This document shows, piece by piece, positions 1 through 7,562 of a stretch of 40,631 nt of DNA (the stretch's first letter is position 1; each line of letters begins with the position of its first letter). The position numbers were made by a program, and so were the translations under genes. Below the pieces are notes generated by a model. It did not search any database. It had not been told where the DNA came from and saw nothing but the letters and a program-made list of their open reading frames with translations. Origin of the DNA: Acidovorax temperans (GTDB lineage Bacteria > Pseudomonadota > Gammaproteobacteria > Burkholderiales > Burkholderiaceae_C); contig NZ_VFPV01000006.1 in NCBI RefSeq assembly GCF_006716905.1, positions 1 to 40,631 on the forward strand. Reading direction: 5' to 3'.

Positions 1-1
1 G

Positions 2-2158
2 CAACTCACCGACAACCTGGTCGATGCGATGGCCTTCCACATGAAGCAACTAGAGGATGAAAGCAGCGCGGGCGCGAAGCAGTCCTTCGTCGCCGAGCAG
101 GTACGACGCCATCAGGAAACGCCGCAGGTTGGCCGCCTGCTGTCGCTGTACGTGGACGACAGCGTGACCGATCCGACGCCGTTCGGTGAGGTGCGCCAGC
201 GCGCCTACAAGATCATGTCCAGGGACGCGCTGCAAAGCACCGCGCAGCGCATGAGCGTCAAGCCGCTGAACAAACTGGCGCTGCACTGGCAGGCGGTGGA
301 CGGTCTGGCCGAACGCATCCGACGCCATCTGCGGCCGCTGTACGTCGCGCTCGACTTCGCCGGCACTGATCCGGACAGCCCGTGGCTCGCGGCGCTGGCC
401 TGGGCTAAGGGCGCGTTCGCCAAACAGCAGCGCCTGTCGCAACGGCCGCTCGCCGAATGTCCGGCGGCCACGCTGCCGAAACGCTTGCGGCCGTACCTGC
501 TGACCTTCGACGCCGATGGCAAGCCGACTGGCCTGCACGCCGACCGCTACGAGTTCTGGCTGTACCGCCAGGTCAGGAAGCGCTTCCAGTCGGGCGAACT
601 CTACCTCGACGACAGCTTGCAGCACCGGCATTTCTCCGACGAGTTGGTTTCGATGGACGGGAAGGCCGACGTGCTGGCACAGATGGACATCCCGTTCTTG
701 CGGCAGCCTGTCGATACCCAACTCGATGCGCTGGCGGCCCAGCTGCACGCGCAATGGCTGGCGTTCAACCGCGAGCTGAAACAGGGCAAGCTGACGCACT
801 TGGAATACGACAAGGACTCGCAGAAGCTGACTTGGCGCAAGCCCAAGGGCGAAAACCAGAAGGCGCGCGAGCAGGCGTTCTACGAGCAACTGCCGTTCTG
901 CGATGTCGCTGATGTGTTCCGCTTCGTCAACGGCCAGTGCCAGTTCCTGTCGGCGTTGACGCCATTGCAGCCGCGTTACGCGAAGAAGGTAGCGGATGCC
1001 GACAGCCTGATGGCGGTCATCATCGCGCAGGCGATGAACCACGGCAACCAGGTCATGGCGCGCACCAGCGACATCCCGTACCACGTGCTGGAAAATACCT
1101 ACCAGCAGTACCTGCGCCAGGCGTCGCTGCATGCTGCCAACGACCGCATCAGCAACGCCATTGCCGCGCTGCCGATCTTCCCGCATTACTCGTTCGACCT
1201 CGATGCGCTGTACGGCGCCGTCGATGGGCAGAAATTCGGCGTCGAACGGCCGACCGTGAAGGCGCGCTACTCGCGCAAGTATTTCGGGCGCGGCAAGGGC
1301 GTCGTTGCCTACACGCTCTTGTGCAACCACGTGCCGCTGAACGGTTATCTGATTGGCGCGCATGAGTACGAGGCTCACCACGTGTTCGACATCTGGTATC
1401 GCAACACGTCCGACATCGTGCCGACCGCGATCACCGGCGACATGCACAGCATCAACAAGGCCAACTTCGCCATCCTGCACTGGTTCGGCCTGCGTTTCGA
1501 GCCGCGCTTCACCGACCTCGACGACCAGTTGCAGGAGCTGTATTGTTGCGCCGACGATCCGGCGCTGTACGAGAAGTGCCTGATCCGGCCGGTCGGCCAA
1601 ATCGACCGGCAACTCATCGTCAGCGAGAAGGCGAACATCGACCGGATCGTCGCCACGCTGGGCCTGAAGGAAATGACGCAGGGCACGCTGATCCGGAAAC
1701 TGTGCACCTACACCGCGCCGAATCCGACGCGGCGCGCGATCTTCGAGTTCGACAAGCTGGTGCGCAGCATCTACACGTTGCGCTACCTGCGCGACCCGCA
1801 ACTCGAACGGAACGTACACCGCTCGCAAAACCGCATCGAGTCTTATCACCAGCTACGCTCGACCATCGCCCAGGTCGGCGGGAAGAAGGAATTGACCGGC
1901 CGTACCGACATCGAAATCGAGATCAGCAACCAGTGCGCCCGGCTGATCGCCAACGCGGTTATCTACTACAACTCGGCCATCCTGTCGCGGCTGCTGACGA
2001 AATACGAGGCGGCCTGCAACGCCAGGGCGCTGGAACTCATCACCCAGATATCGCCGGCGGCCTGGCGGCACATCCTGCTGAACGGGCATTACACCTTCCA
2101 GAGCGACGGCAAGGTCATCGACCTCGATGCGCTCGTGGCGGGGCTGGAACTGGGGTGA
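2..2158 (+). CDS. tnpA: Tn3-family transposase TnpA, 5'-truncated by window edge
   Basis: DDE transposase that cuts and joins the ends of a Tn3-family replicative transposon. The reading frame is open from base 2, so the gene starts upstream; 718 residues are visible out of roughly 1000 normal for the family. The catalytic core is recognisable: a first Asp in AVDGQKFG, a second in ITGDMHSIN, and the Glu in NRIESYHQLR near the C-terminus, all in the family's usual order. The stop lies 32 bases before the transposon end, the normal arrangement for Tn3 elements. It is a different transposase from the IS1071 one that follows; the two share only superfamily-level similarity. The subgroup (possibly Tn4651-like) is a guess. 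The gene looks intact as far as visible. Confidence 0.9.
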   Translation, partial: QLTDNLVDAMAFHMKQLEDESSAGAKQSFVAEQVRRHQETPQVGRLLSLYVDDSVTDPTPFGEVRQRAYKIMSRDALQSTAQRMSVKPLNKLALHWQAVDGLAERIRRHLRPLYVALDFAGTDPDSPWLAALAWAKGAFAKQQRLSQRPLAECPAATLPKRLRPYLLTFDADGKPTGLHADRYEFWLYRQVRKRFQSGELYLDDSLQHRHFSDELVSMDGKADVLAQMDIPFLRQPVDTQLDALAAQLHAQWLAFNRELKQGKLTHLEYDKDSQKLTWRKPKGENQKAREQAFYEQLPFCDVADVFRFVNGQCQFLSALTPLQPRYAKKVADADSLMAVIIAQAMNHGNQVMARTSDIPYHVLENTYQQYLRQASLHAANDRISNAIAALPIFPHYSFDLDALYGAVDGQKFGVERPTVKARYSRKYFGRGKGVVAYTLLCNHVPLNGYLIGAHEYEAHHVFDIWYRNTSDIVPTAITGDMHSINKANFAILHWFGLRFEPRFTDLDDQLQELYCCADDPALYEKCLIRPVGQIDRQLIVSEKANIDRIVATLGLKEMTQGTLIRKLCTYTAPNPTRRAIFEFDKLVRSIYTLRYLRDPQLERNVHRSQNRIESYHQLRSTIAQVGGKKELTGRTDIEIEISNQCARLIANAVIYYNSAILSRLLTKYEAACNARALELITQISPAAWRHILLNGHYTFQSDGKVIDLDALVAGLELG

Positions 2159-2190
2159 CGGAAATTTCGGCGGTTCCGGCTTACAACCCC
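2153..2190 (-). repeat. Terminal inverted repeat of the Tn3-family transposon
   Basis: Read from 2190 leftward the sequence begins GGGGTTGTAAGCCGG and runs for about 38 bases, the usual length and GGGG start of Tn3-family ends. It stops exactly where identity with the second IS1071 copy begins (2191). The partner end is not in the window, so the repeat is inferred from position and form. Confidence 0.65.
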
Positions 2191-3524
2191 TGGATGATGA
2201 ACTCCATTTGTCGCCATTGCCCGCAGAGGACGAAGACCCAGAAGTGACCAAGCTGCGCGCGGCTTTGGATCACCGCATCGGTGAGGTTCAATTGCCGGAA
2301 GTGATTCTGGCCGTTGACGCCCAGGTGCGCTTTAGCTGGATCATGCTCGGACGTGAGCCGCGCTCTACCGACGAGCTGCTGATGGTCTATGCCGGCATCA
2401 TGGCCCACGGCACCAGTCTGACTGCGGTCGAATGCGCGCGCATGATTCCGCAATTGTCTGCCACCAGCATTCGCCAGGCCATGCGCTGGGCGCGGGACGA
2501 ACGGCGTCTGAGCCAGGCCTGCCAGGCTGTGCTGGAATTCATGCAGCGACACCCGATTGCCGCCACCTGGGGGCGGTCCGATTTGGCATCTTCTGACATG
2601 ATGAGCATGGAGACCACCAAACGGGTGTGGCAAGCCCGGCTTGATCCTCGGCGCAACACACCTTCCATTGGAATCTACTCCCATGTAAAAGACCGGTGGG
2701 GCATCTTCCATGCGCAGCCCTTTGTGCTCAATGAGCGCCAGGCGGGCGTGGCCATTGAAGGTGTCATCCGCCAAGAAAAGCTGGAGACCAGCCAGCTTGC
2801 TGTGGATACCCATGGCTACACCGACTTTGCCATGTCACATGCCCGTTTGCTTGGTTTTGATCTTTGCCCGCGGTTGAAGGAACTCAAACAGCGCCACCTC
2901 TTTGTGCCACGCGGCACCAAAGTGCCCGCAGAAATCGCTGCGGTGTGCGAAGCCAATGTCGACGTCGCTTTGATCGAAAAGCATTGGGATAGTCTGGTGC
3001 ACCTGGCAGCCTCGGTCATGAGCGGACATGCCAGTGCGGTGGCAGCTCTTGCGCGGTTCGGTTCTGCCGCCCAGGGCGATCCAATCTATGAGGCTGGCGT
3101 GCAATTGGGGCGGTTGCTGCGTACGGCGTTTTTGGCTGACTACTTTGTCAAGGACGCTTTCAGGAACGAGTTGCGCCGGGTGCTCAATCGGGGCGAGGCT
3201 GTTAACGCCCTCAAGCGCGCCATTTATACCGGCCGGATCAGCCCGGCGCAGGCCAAACGTGTCGATGAAATGCAGGCTGTGGCCGATGCGTTGAGCCTGA
3301 TGGCCAACATCGTGATGGCGTGGAATACCTCACAGATGCAGGCGGTCCTGGATCGCTGGTCGAACCGCCGCCAGGTCATTCCACCGGAACTGATCGGGAA
3401 GATTGCGCCCACCAGGCTGGAGAGCATCAACTTGCGGGGTGTGTTTCGCTTCCCGGTTGACCGCTATGCTGACCAAATCCTGCCTTCGCGGCCAAATGCA
3501 TCGATAACTGGCACCAATGGATGA
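2191..3524 (+). pseudogene. tnpA: IS1071 transposase, C-terminal fragment
   Basis: C-terminal 443 or so residues of the 971-residue IS1071 transposase, from the DDELHLSPL region to the natural stop, matching the complete copy at 33484-36399. All candidate catalytic residues of the DDE core (SSDMMS, VDTHGYTD, NRGEAV) lie in this fragment, but the DNA-binding N-terminal half is absent. The open frame begins a little upstream, inside the end of the Tn3 transposon, only because the junction happens to be open. It should not be functional. If the Tn3 element were removed precisely, the gene could be whole again, provided the left half still lies outside the window. Confidence 0.92.
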
Positions 3525-3667
3525 AACCGACCACGGTTTGACGCCACGAATCGCAGATTTGAAAGTGAACAGGAAAGTCAATGAAATCAACGATCTACCA
3601 ACACCACCTCCGCGCCAGTGCTAGCTTTTCGTACCGTCACTTATTGCACTGAAAACGAGGAGACCCC
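2191..3667 (+). mobile_element. IS1071, 5'-truncated copy (right-hand 1477 bp)
   Basis: Bases 2191-3667 correspond one-to-one, with a constant offset of 32,875, to 35066-36542 of the full IS1071 in this window, and I saw no differences. The copy keeps the right 110-bp terminal repeat (about 3558-3667, ending GAGACCCC) but lacks the left 1.7 kb, because the Tn3 element abuts at 2191. It has the same orientation as the complete copy. The rest of the element may survive beyond the left edge, on the far side of the inserted transposon. Confidence 0.95.
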
Positions 3668-3928
3668 TTGATGCGGCTGGAACGACCAGAGCCTCACGTC
3701 AGAGGGGGATGTCAAGGGCAAAGCCCGCCCACATTCCCCCGCGACGTGTGGGGCAAGACCCCACGCGGGATGCCGAAACCGAAGGGGTTTCGGTCGCCGG
3801 GACGGCGAAAGCGGCAGGCCGACCGACAGGGAGGGAAGATCGAAGCCCGCAGTGGTCGAGACTCGCGTGCGAGGCTCGATGCGAAGCACGAGAGCCCGGT
3901 CGATGCGCAGCAGCGAGCCGCCCGAATT
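3668..3928. other. Gene-free GC-rich stretch with hairpins next to IS1071
   Basis: I see no credible gene here. The stretch holds two short hairpins: TGGGG/CCCCA with a CAAGA-type loop near 3748-3763, and CCGAAACC (3773-3780) pairing with GGTTTCGG (3786-3793). The left border is the IS1071 end, so the original left neighbour of the downstream small gene is lost. A mobilisation origin is possible but no known nick-site sequence was recognised. Confidence 0.3.
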
Positions 3929-4282
3929 TCACTGCGGCCGAACTGGACGACGCTGGCCAGCCACACCGGCACCGGACGAAAGCAGCTTGACGGCCTTCAC
4001 GAAGTCGATACCCAGCAGGTGCATCACGAGGTCGATGCCGCCACCTCCACCCTTCCCTGCGCGCACGTCAAACCACTTGAGGCCCGTCACCAGAACTTCC
4101 CAAGCGAAGCCCGAGGGCGACGACAAAAACAACCGCACCGTCCGCTTGTCCTTCTCCGGCACGAAGTCGAGATCGCGACGCCAGAACAACTGACCATCGT
4201 CGCGCAGCTTGTCGAGCACCTGCGAAAGCGGCATCTCCCGCACCCATGCGAGCGTTTCATCGTCAAAAGACCGTCGAGCCAT
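3929..4282 (-). CDS. Small protein related to the CHC2 primase zinc-finger fold
   Basis: 117 residues. The C-terminal half (about residues 45-100: SGFAWEVLVTGLKWFDVRAG, then a glycine run, IDLVMHLLGIDFVKAVKLL) follows the layout of the DnaG CHC2 domain, where a cofactor-bearing strand is followed by GxxGDxxxFLM and SFPEAVxxL. The cysteines and histidine that normally bind zinc are missing, so any zinc binding is unlikely. The start is supported by GGAGG upstream. The gene is downstream of repA on the same strand, separated by a possible origin, so a role in priming or plasmid replication is reasonable but not shown. It could instead be the surviving N-terminal piece of a longer primase or relaxase-primase protein. 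Confidence 0.55.
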   Translation of the reverse strand: MARRSFDDETLAWVREMPLSQVLDKLRDDGQLFWRRDLDFVPEKDKRTVRLFLSSPSGFAWEVLVTGLKWFDVRAGKGGGGGIDLVMHLLGIDFVKAVKLLSSGAGVAGQRRPVRPQ

Positions 4283-4491
4283 CCTCTACATCCTCCGAAC
4301 TCCATTCAACCGACACGGCCGCCACGCCGAAAACTGAGGGGGGGGCCGCGCTTGCGCGCGGCGGAACACCCTCCGGGCTTCGCCCTGCGCGCGGGATGAT
4401 GGATAAGTCCTGCGGACTTACCCACAACCCACTTGCGGCTACTCGCGTTTGATAAACGCTTGGGCTACTCAAAACCAAAACCGGCTCCATC
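4283..4491. other. Candidate replication origin downstream of repA
   Basis: ColE2-type initiators act at a short origin just downstream of rep, and this 209-bp gap is that position. It contains a perfect hairpin TAAGTCC (4404-4410) / GGACTTA (4414-4420), overlapped by a DnaA-box-like TTACCCACA (4418-4426), a G-rich run and a GC-rich palindromic stretch near 4341-4370. The assignment is inferred from position and these motifs; no family origin was aligned. Confidence 0.4.
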
Positions 4492-5712
4492 TCAGCCATC
4501 CAGCACAGGCACGACACCCGGCCCAGCAGGAAACAGCTCAAGGGACACCGAAGCTGAAACCGGAACCCCGGCCCCCTGCGGGGCGGCAGTTACCTGATGT
4601 GCACCATGCTTAACATCCTCGGCCTTGCCCGAAGTGACCCCCAAAATCGCCACGGCGACGGGTTTGAGCACTTCTTCGAGCACATGCTTGTAGGTGGCCA
4701 CCGTCTGCCTTGTGAGGCCCGCTACGCGGCCGATAGCGGCTTGCGTGAGGGCTTCGCCCTTCTGTTGCAGCAGGCGGCACGCGGCGCGCACCTTGGACTC
4801 GGTAGTCTTGTGGCGCACGTCGTGGGTGCGGGCGGCGGCGAGGCGCTGCCGCTCGATCAGCGGCAAGTCCTTGTCGAGCTGCATCACTCCCCGGTGGCAC
4901 CGGCCGCAGCCGGTGTAGCGATCCCACGTCCAGCGGGCGACGGACTTCACCGTGGCCTTGAGTGAGGACTGCGCCAGGTTGTCCATGAAGCCCAGCTTCT
5001 GGAAGCTGTTGCGGTTGTGCGCGTAGGCTTCGAGCAGCCGCGTGAAGGTGGCAAACGAGCCGCGCTCGCGCTCACGGTTCACGATGGAATAGGCGTAGTG
5101 CCGCAGGTGCTCGAAGAGGATGCAGTGCCGGGAATGGCTCACCTCGTCGAACTGAGGCCCCTTGCCCCACGGGCTGGACACAGCCAAGTCCACGTAGTCG
5201 GCCAACTCCCCCAGCTCGTAGACGTGGGCGTGCAGCTCGTGCGTCAGCCACCAAGGATGACCGGGCGTCTTGGCCACGGGGCCGCTGTGGAAGTCGGTGT
5301 CGGCATCGAGCCGGGCAGCGAAGGCCTCATAGACGGCCTTCATGTAGGCGATGGGCTTGCTGCGGGCGGCCTCGGTCGTACAGACCGGGGGAATCGCGTA
5401 GTAGAGGTGGCTGTGGCCGCTTTGGCGGTTGCGGACGATCAGGTTGGGGGCAGGAAGGCCAGCGTCCTCCCAGATCATCGCCTTGGCATGGTCAAGGTCG
5501 AAGATCAGCCAGCTCACGAAGCCGGGCCGATTGACCTGCATGTAGGGGTAGCGAATGGCGTATTCGCGCGGCCGGACTCGGGTGGCCGTCTTGTCGTCAG
5601 AACAACGCGGCAGATAGGGCGCTTCCGTGAGCACGCGATTGAGCGCGGTGCCCGACTGGAAAAAGCGATCTGCGGTCTGGTTGTCTAGTTTCTGTGCCGT
5701 TGTACCTGCCAT
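4492..5712 (-). CDS. repA: Plasmid replication protein of the replicase/PriCT (ColE2-like) type
   Basis: 406 residues. The N-terminal domain (about 1-180) resembles the replicase family of ColE2 Rep proteins, plasmid-specific primases of the archaeo-eukaryotic primase fold: FVSWLIFDLDH carries the acidic DxD-like pair, followed by LIVRNRQSGHSHLYYAI. Residues around 210-270 (RHYAYSIVNRERERGSF) resemble the PriCT linker domain. The C-terminal part has a CGRC motif and a helix-turn-helix-like segment (ALTQAAIGRVAGLTRQTVATY), likely for origin binding. Starting at ATG 5712 gives a GAGGGG ribosome site at rather short spacing. Upstream lies a divergent promoter and terminator that would make an antisense RNA, fitting control as known for ColE2. 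The family call is from memory of motifs; the incompatibility group is not established, although the rep-par arrangement recalls IncP-6 plasmids. Confidence 0.8.
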   Translation of the reverse strand: MAGTTAQKLDNQTADRFFQSGTALNRVLTEAPYLPRCSDDKTATRVRPREYAIRYPYMQVNRPGFVSWLIFDLDHAKAMIWEDAGLPAPNLIVRNRQSGHSHLYYAIPPVCTTEAARSKPIAYMKAVYEAFAARLDADTDFHSGPVAKTPGHPWWLTHELHAHVYELGELADYVDLAVSSPWGKGPQFDEVSHSRHCILFEHLRHYAYSIVNRERERGSFATFTRLLEAYAHNRNSFQKLGFMDNLAQSSLKATVKSVARWTWDRYTGCGRCHRGVMQLDKDLPLIERQRLAAARTHDVRHKTTESKVRAACRLLQQKGEALTQAAIGRVAGLTRQTVATYKHVLEEVLKPVAVAILGVTSGKAEDVKHGAHQVTAAPQGAGVPVSASVSLELFPAGPGVVPVLDG

Positions 5713-5750
5713 AACCCCTCATCACACGTCCCATAGGGGCGTGCGCACGC

Positions 5751-5779
5751 TTGCGCGCAGGGCTTAAGACACGTACAAT
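5751..5779 (+). promoter_or_regulatory. Sigma-70-type promoter reading away from repA
   Basis: TTGCGC (5751-5756), a 17-base spacer and TACAAT (5774-5779) form a good promoter on the plus strand, opposite to repA. The same type (TTGCGA-17-TACAAT) precedes the relB gene at 9744. Transcription would start near 5786 and run into the terminator at 5878. Confidence 0.55.
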
Positions 5780-5848
5780 CGAAGCATAGTCAGTCGCTTA
5801 ATTGCACTGGTACAGAACTCATCCGCCAAGATGAATCCTGTACGTGTC
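5768..5848. repeat. Long-spaced inverted repeat GACACGTACA / TGTACGTGTC
   Basis: A perfect 10-bp inverted repeat with arms at 5768-5777 and 5839-5848. The first arm overlaps the -10 of the plus-strand promoter. It could close a stem in the antisense RNA or be paired operator half-sites for a plasmid repressor. Confidence 0.5.
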
Positions 5849-5900
5849 TGGGCACCCTGCCCGGTTTCTCTGTCAAGGCCCGCTCGCCAAAGCGGGCTTT
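5786..5900 (+). ncRNA. Candidate antisense (countertranscribed) RNA in the repA leader
   Basis: About 115 nucleotides between the promoter at 5751 and an intrinsic terminator at 5878, with no open frame of note. It lies on the opposite strand, 75 bases or more upstream of the repA start, so it would pair with the repA leader if repA transcription begins beyond about 5850. ColE2-type replicons control Rep synthesis with just such a short antisense RNA. The RNA and the repA start site are predicted only from sequence signals. Confidence 0.45.
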
Positions 5901-5905
5901 GTCGT
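5878..5905 (+). terminator. Intrinsic terminator
   Basis: GCCCGCT (5878-5884), loop CGCCAA, AGCGGGC (5891-5897), then TTTGTCGTTT. The T-rich side is on the plus strand, so it ends the candidate antisense RNA and not parC or repA. Confidence 0.7.
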
Positions 5906-5959
5906 TTCTGACTCTCCAGTTTTGTGCTGTCTGGTCAGCTCTCTCCTTTGCCATGACGG

Positions 5960-6271
5960 TCACTCGTCAGCATCCACAGACGCCGGGGCTTGCTTGTAGC
6001 CCCGCACCATCGTCTTGGGCACCCAGTGCTCCGTGTTCACATCAAACTTCATGATCCCGTAGGACTGCAAAACGCTTGCAGCTCCATCGAGACTCTGGAA
6101 GTACCGAAGGCCGCCACGGGCAGCACCCAGCACTCGCTCATTCATTCCGGCCCGCACCACGATCAAGAGGCCCTTGTCACCGGGTTCCACTCGGGCGGCG
6201 GAAACCGACCCAGCGGCGATGAGTTCCTTCAAAACCTTCGGCGCGACCACACTAGCAGTTGTCGTCAGCAT
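5960..6271 (-). CDS. parC: ParC-like partition-associated protein
   Basis: 103 residues, acidic C-terminus, no signal peptide or membrane segment. I recall similar small proteins being called ParC-family partition-associated proteins in plasmids with a parA-parB-parC order, such as IncP-6 types; the biochemical role is unclear. Visible features are a conserved-looking core (GLLIVVRAGMNERVLGAARG, then LRYFQSLDGAASVLQSYG) ending in a charged tail. It is the last of three minus-strand genes (parA, parB-like, parC) and is separated from parB by 147 bp holding two palindromic operator candidates, so it may have its own promoter. Start ATG 6271 has a modest AAGG site. The family assignment is moderate; the partition role is by context. 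Confidence 0.6.
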   Translation of the reverse strand: MLTTTASVVAPKVLKELIAAGSVSAARVEPGDKGLLIVVRAGMNERVLGAARGGLRYFQSLDGAASVLQSYGIMKFDVNTEHWVPKTMVRGYKQAPASVDADE

Positions 6272-6354
6272 CGTTTATACCTTATTCCGCGCCCAATCGC
6301 AACAATATCATGTTTCGTTGCGCCTGTCGCTGCATGGTGTTGGTGTCGTCACTT

Positions 6355-6374
6355 GTATGGACTATAGTCCATAC
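6355..6374. promoter_or_regulatory. 20-bp perfect palindrome upstream of parC
   Basis: GTATGGACTA followed directly by its reverse complement, 6355-6374. Its position 80 bp before parC and 45 bp after parB suggests an operator for a dimeric DNA-binding protein. It differs from the TAGGTAT repeats beside it. Confidence 0.55.
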
Positions 6375-6384
6375 TGGAAATCGT

Positions 6385-6421
6385 TATATATATACATAGA
6401 TAGGTATATATATACCTATCA
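6385..6421. repeat. TAGGTAT/TATATA repeat, locus 1
   Basis: A TATATATACATA stretch followed by a perfect 22-bp palindrome at 6399-6420 with half-site GATAGGTATAT. It overlaps the stop codon of the parB-like gene. Related repeats occur at 7373, 7454, 8319 and 9675. It is a candidate binding site (centromere or operator) for the ribbon-helix-helix partition protein. Confidence 0.65.
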
Positions 6422-6742
6422 GCCCTTGAGGAAGGCTTCCAGCGCCTCGATCACGATGTCCTTCTCCGTGACCCGGCCGCCCTTCTCTTCCGAGCGCTTG
6501 AGCGCTTCGCGGCGCAGGCGATCAGCCAGTTCCTCGGGGAAGTTGAAGATTTTTTGCACCCGTGCGCGGCCGTAGCGCTGCGTTTCCTCGGCAGCGGGCG
6601 GCGTGGCGGCCGGTGGCGTGGTCACGGCCGCAGGTGCCACCAGCGGCTTTTCGGCCTTGTCCGCCTCCCCGCCTTCAAGGAAGGCGGTCGGGTCTTTGGG
6701 CGGCTTGAACTGCGCCGTGTTGGGCTTGCCCTTCATGCTCAT
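6419..6742 (-). CDS. parB: Small ParB/ParG-like centromere-binding partition protein
   Basis: 107 residues. The N-terminal half is Pro/Ala-rich and looks disordered (FKPPKDPTAFLEGG, then a PPAATPPAAEE stretch). The C-terminal 45 residues fit a ribbon-helix-helix fold: a strand (ARVQKIFNFPEEL) and two helices (ADRLRREALKRSEEKGG, TEKDIVIEALEAFL). This is the standard layout of the small partner of type Ib ParA proteins, which binds the partition site and represses the operon. The start at 6742 overlaps the parA stop as ATGA and has a strong AAGGAGG site; an ATG two codons further in is also possible. The stop lies in a TAGGTATATA palindrome, the likely binding site. Confidence 0.75.
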   Translation of the reverse strand: MSMKGKPNTAQFKPPKDPTAFLEGGEADKAEKPLVAPAAVTTPPAATPPAAEETQRYGRARVQKIFNFPEELADRLRREALKRSEEKGGRVTEKDIVIEALEAFLKG

Positions 6743-7365
6743 GCCATCACCTCCTTGAAGAAGGCTTCCATCTCGGCAATGGCGGCTTGATCGCGGCCCA
6801 GCTCCTGAACGCTCGCGCCTTCGCCGATGGCGCGGCGGAAAGCCACCCGCTCGCACACCTTGGTCGGCAGCACGGTCAGTTTCTGCTCGGCCAAGAATTC
6901 CAGCATCTCGGCCGCATCCTTGGTGCGCGGATCGACACGGGTCAGCAGCACGCGCACATCCAGCTCGGGGTTGTAGTCGCGGGCCAGCTCGACCACTTCC
7001 AGCAAGTCGGTCATGGCGGCAGCGTCCAGATTGCTCGCGCCAATTGGGATCACGGCACGCTGGGCCAGCAGCAGCGCTGAGCGCAGACCAACCGAATCAC
7101 GGCCACCGGCATCAACGACGACGTGCTCGAAGCCGCTGGCCAACTGCTTGCCTTCGGCCAAGATCGCCTTGCCAGCGAGGCAGGTGGTGGTGGGCGACGG
7201 GTCGTATTGCGTCTCACGACGCCAAGCAGCCCAGCTCGCGGCCGAGGCCTGCGGGTCGCCGTCGATCAGGAGGGTCTTGCCCTGCCGGGCCAGCATCACT
7301 GCCAAATGCACAGCGGTCGTGGTCTTGCCGACGCCGCCCTTGGTGTTCACACACGCGAAGATCAT
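6739..7365 (-). CDS. parA: ParA-family partition ATPase, type Ib
   Basis: 208 residues. P-loop ATPase that positions plasmid copies on the nucleoid. The deviant Walker A motif KGGVGKTTT is at residues 9-17, then DGDPQASAASW and the Walker A'/B region VVVDAGGRDSVGLR. It has no N-terminal helix-turn-helix, which places it in the short type Ib group whose partner protein handles repression. The open frame extends 57 codons further upstream, but the ATG at 7365 begins right at MIFACVNTKGG and has TAGGAGC 6 bases before it, so it is the true start; the upstream part is repeat DNA. The gene overlaps the parB-like gene by four bases (ATGA). TAGGTAT repeats lie 8 and about 90 bp upstream, suggesting autoregulation. 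Confidence 0.9.
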   Translation of the reverse strand: MIFACVNTKGGVGKTTTAVHLAVMLARQGKTLLIDGDPQASAASWAAWRRETQYDPSPTTTCLAGKAILAEGKQLASGFEHVVVDAGGRDSVGLRSALLLAQRAVIPIGASNLDAAAMTDLLEVVELARDYNPELDVRVLLTRVDPRTKDAAEMLEFLAEQKLTVLPTKVCERVAFRRAIGEGASVQELGRDQAAIAEMEAFFKEVMA

Positions 7366-7372
7366 GGGTGCT

Positions 7373-7536
7373 CCTATAGATATATATACATACCGACGCA
7401 GCAGCAAAGCGGCTGACCATCGACCTGCCGGGTTCCTCCCCGGCGCTGGGACTCGGTAAGTATATATATACCTACCGACCACAAGCGAATGGTAGCAGAC
7501 TTTCGCGCTTTTGCGTATAGTTCTACACATACGCAA
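7373..7536. promoter_or_regulatory. Divergent control region with TAGGTAT repeats (loci 2 and 3) and a dyad
   Basis: The 197-bp gap between parA (minus) and the next plus-strand gene holds CTATAGATATATATACATACC at 7373-7393 region, an imperfect inverted repeat with GGTAAGTATAT / ATATACCTACC at 7455-7476, and a separate dyad TTGCGTAT (7511-7518) / ATACGCAA (7529-7536). The first two fit the partition-protein repeat family and flank a GC-rich spacer. The third sits about 27 bp before the unknown gene at 7563 and may be the operator of its promoter. Confidence 0.6.
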
Positions 7537-7562
7537 CCAACTAGAAGAAGAGAACGCAGCCC

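Larger units (their letters stand above)
1..2190 (+). mobile_element. Right end of a Tn3-family transposon (left part outside window)
   Basis: The element consists of the 3' part of a Tn3-family transposase gene followed, 32 bases after its stop codon, by a GGGG-starting terminal repeat read inward from 2190. The sequence after 2190 is IS1071 interior, so this transposon appears to have landed inside IS1071 tnpA. The 5-bp target copy on this side would be TGGAT (2191-2195); the matching copy should lie beyond the left edge of the window. The subgroup is not certain. Confidence 0.8.

Noticed and set aside
50..1849. A 599-codon open frame on the minus strand opposite the Tn3 transposase
   Set aside because: It is Arg/Val/Gln-rich low-complexity sequence produced by high-GC codon bias on the opposite strand; the plus strand has a clear transposase with catalytic motifs.
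3668..4399. 243-codon plus-strand open frame after the truncated IS1071
   Set aside because: It starts at the IS border, lies opposite the CHC2-like gene and has shadow composition.
7374..7536. N-terminal extension of ParA (57 codons)
   Set aside because: It translates the TATATA repeats and promoter region; ATG 7365 has a ribosome site and starts right before the Walker A motif.
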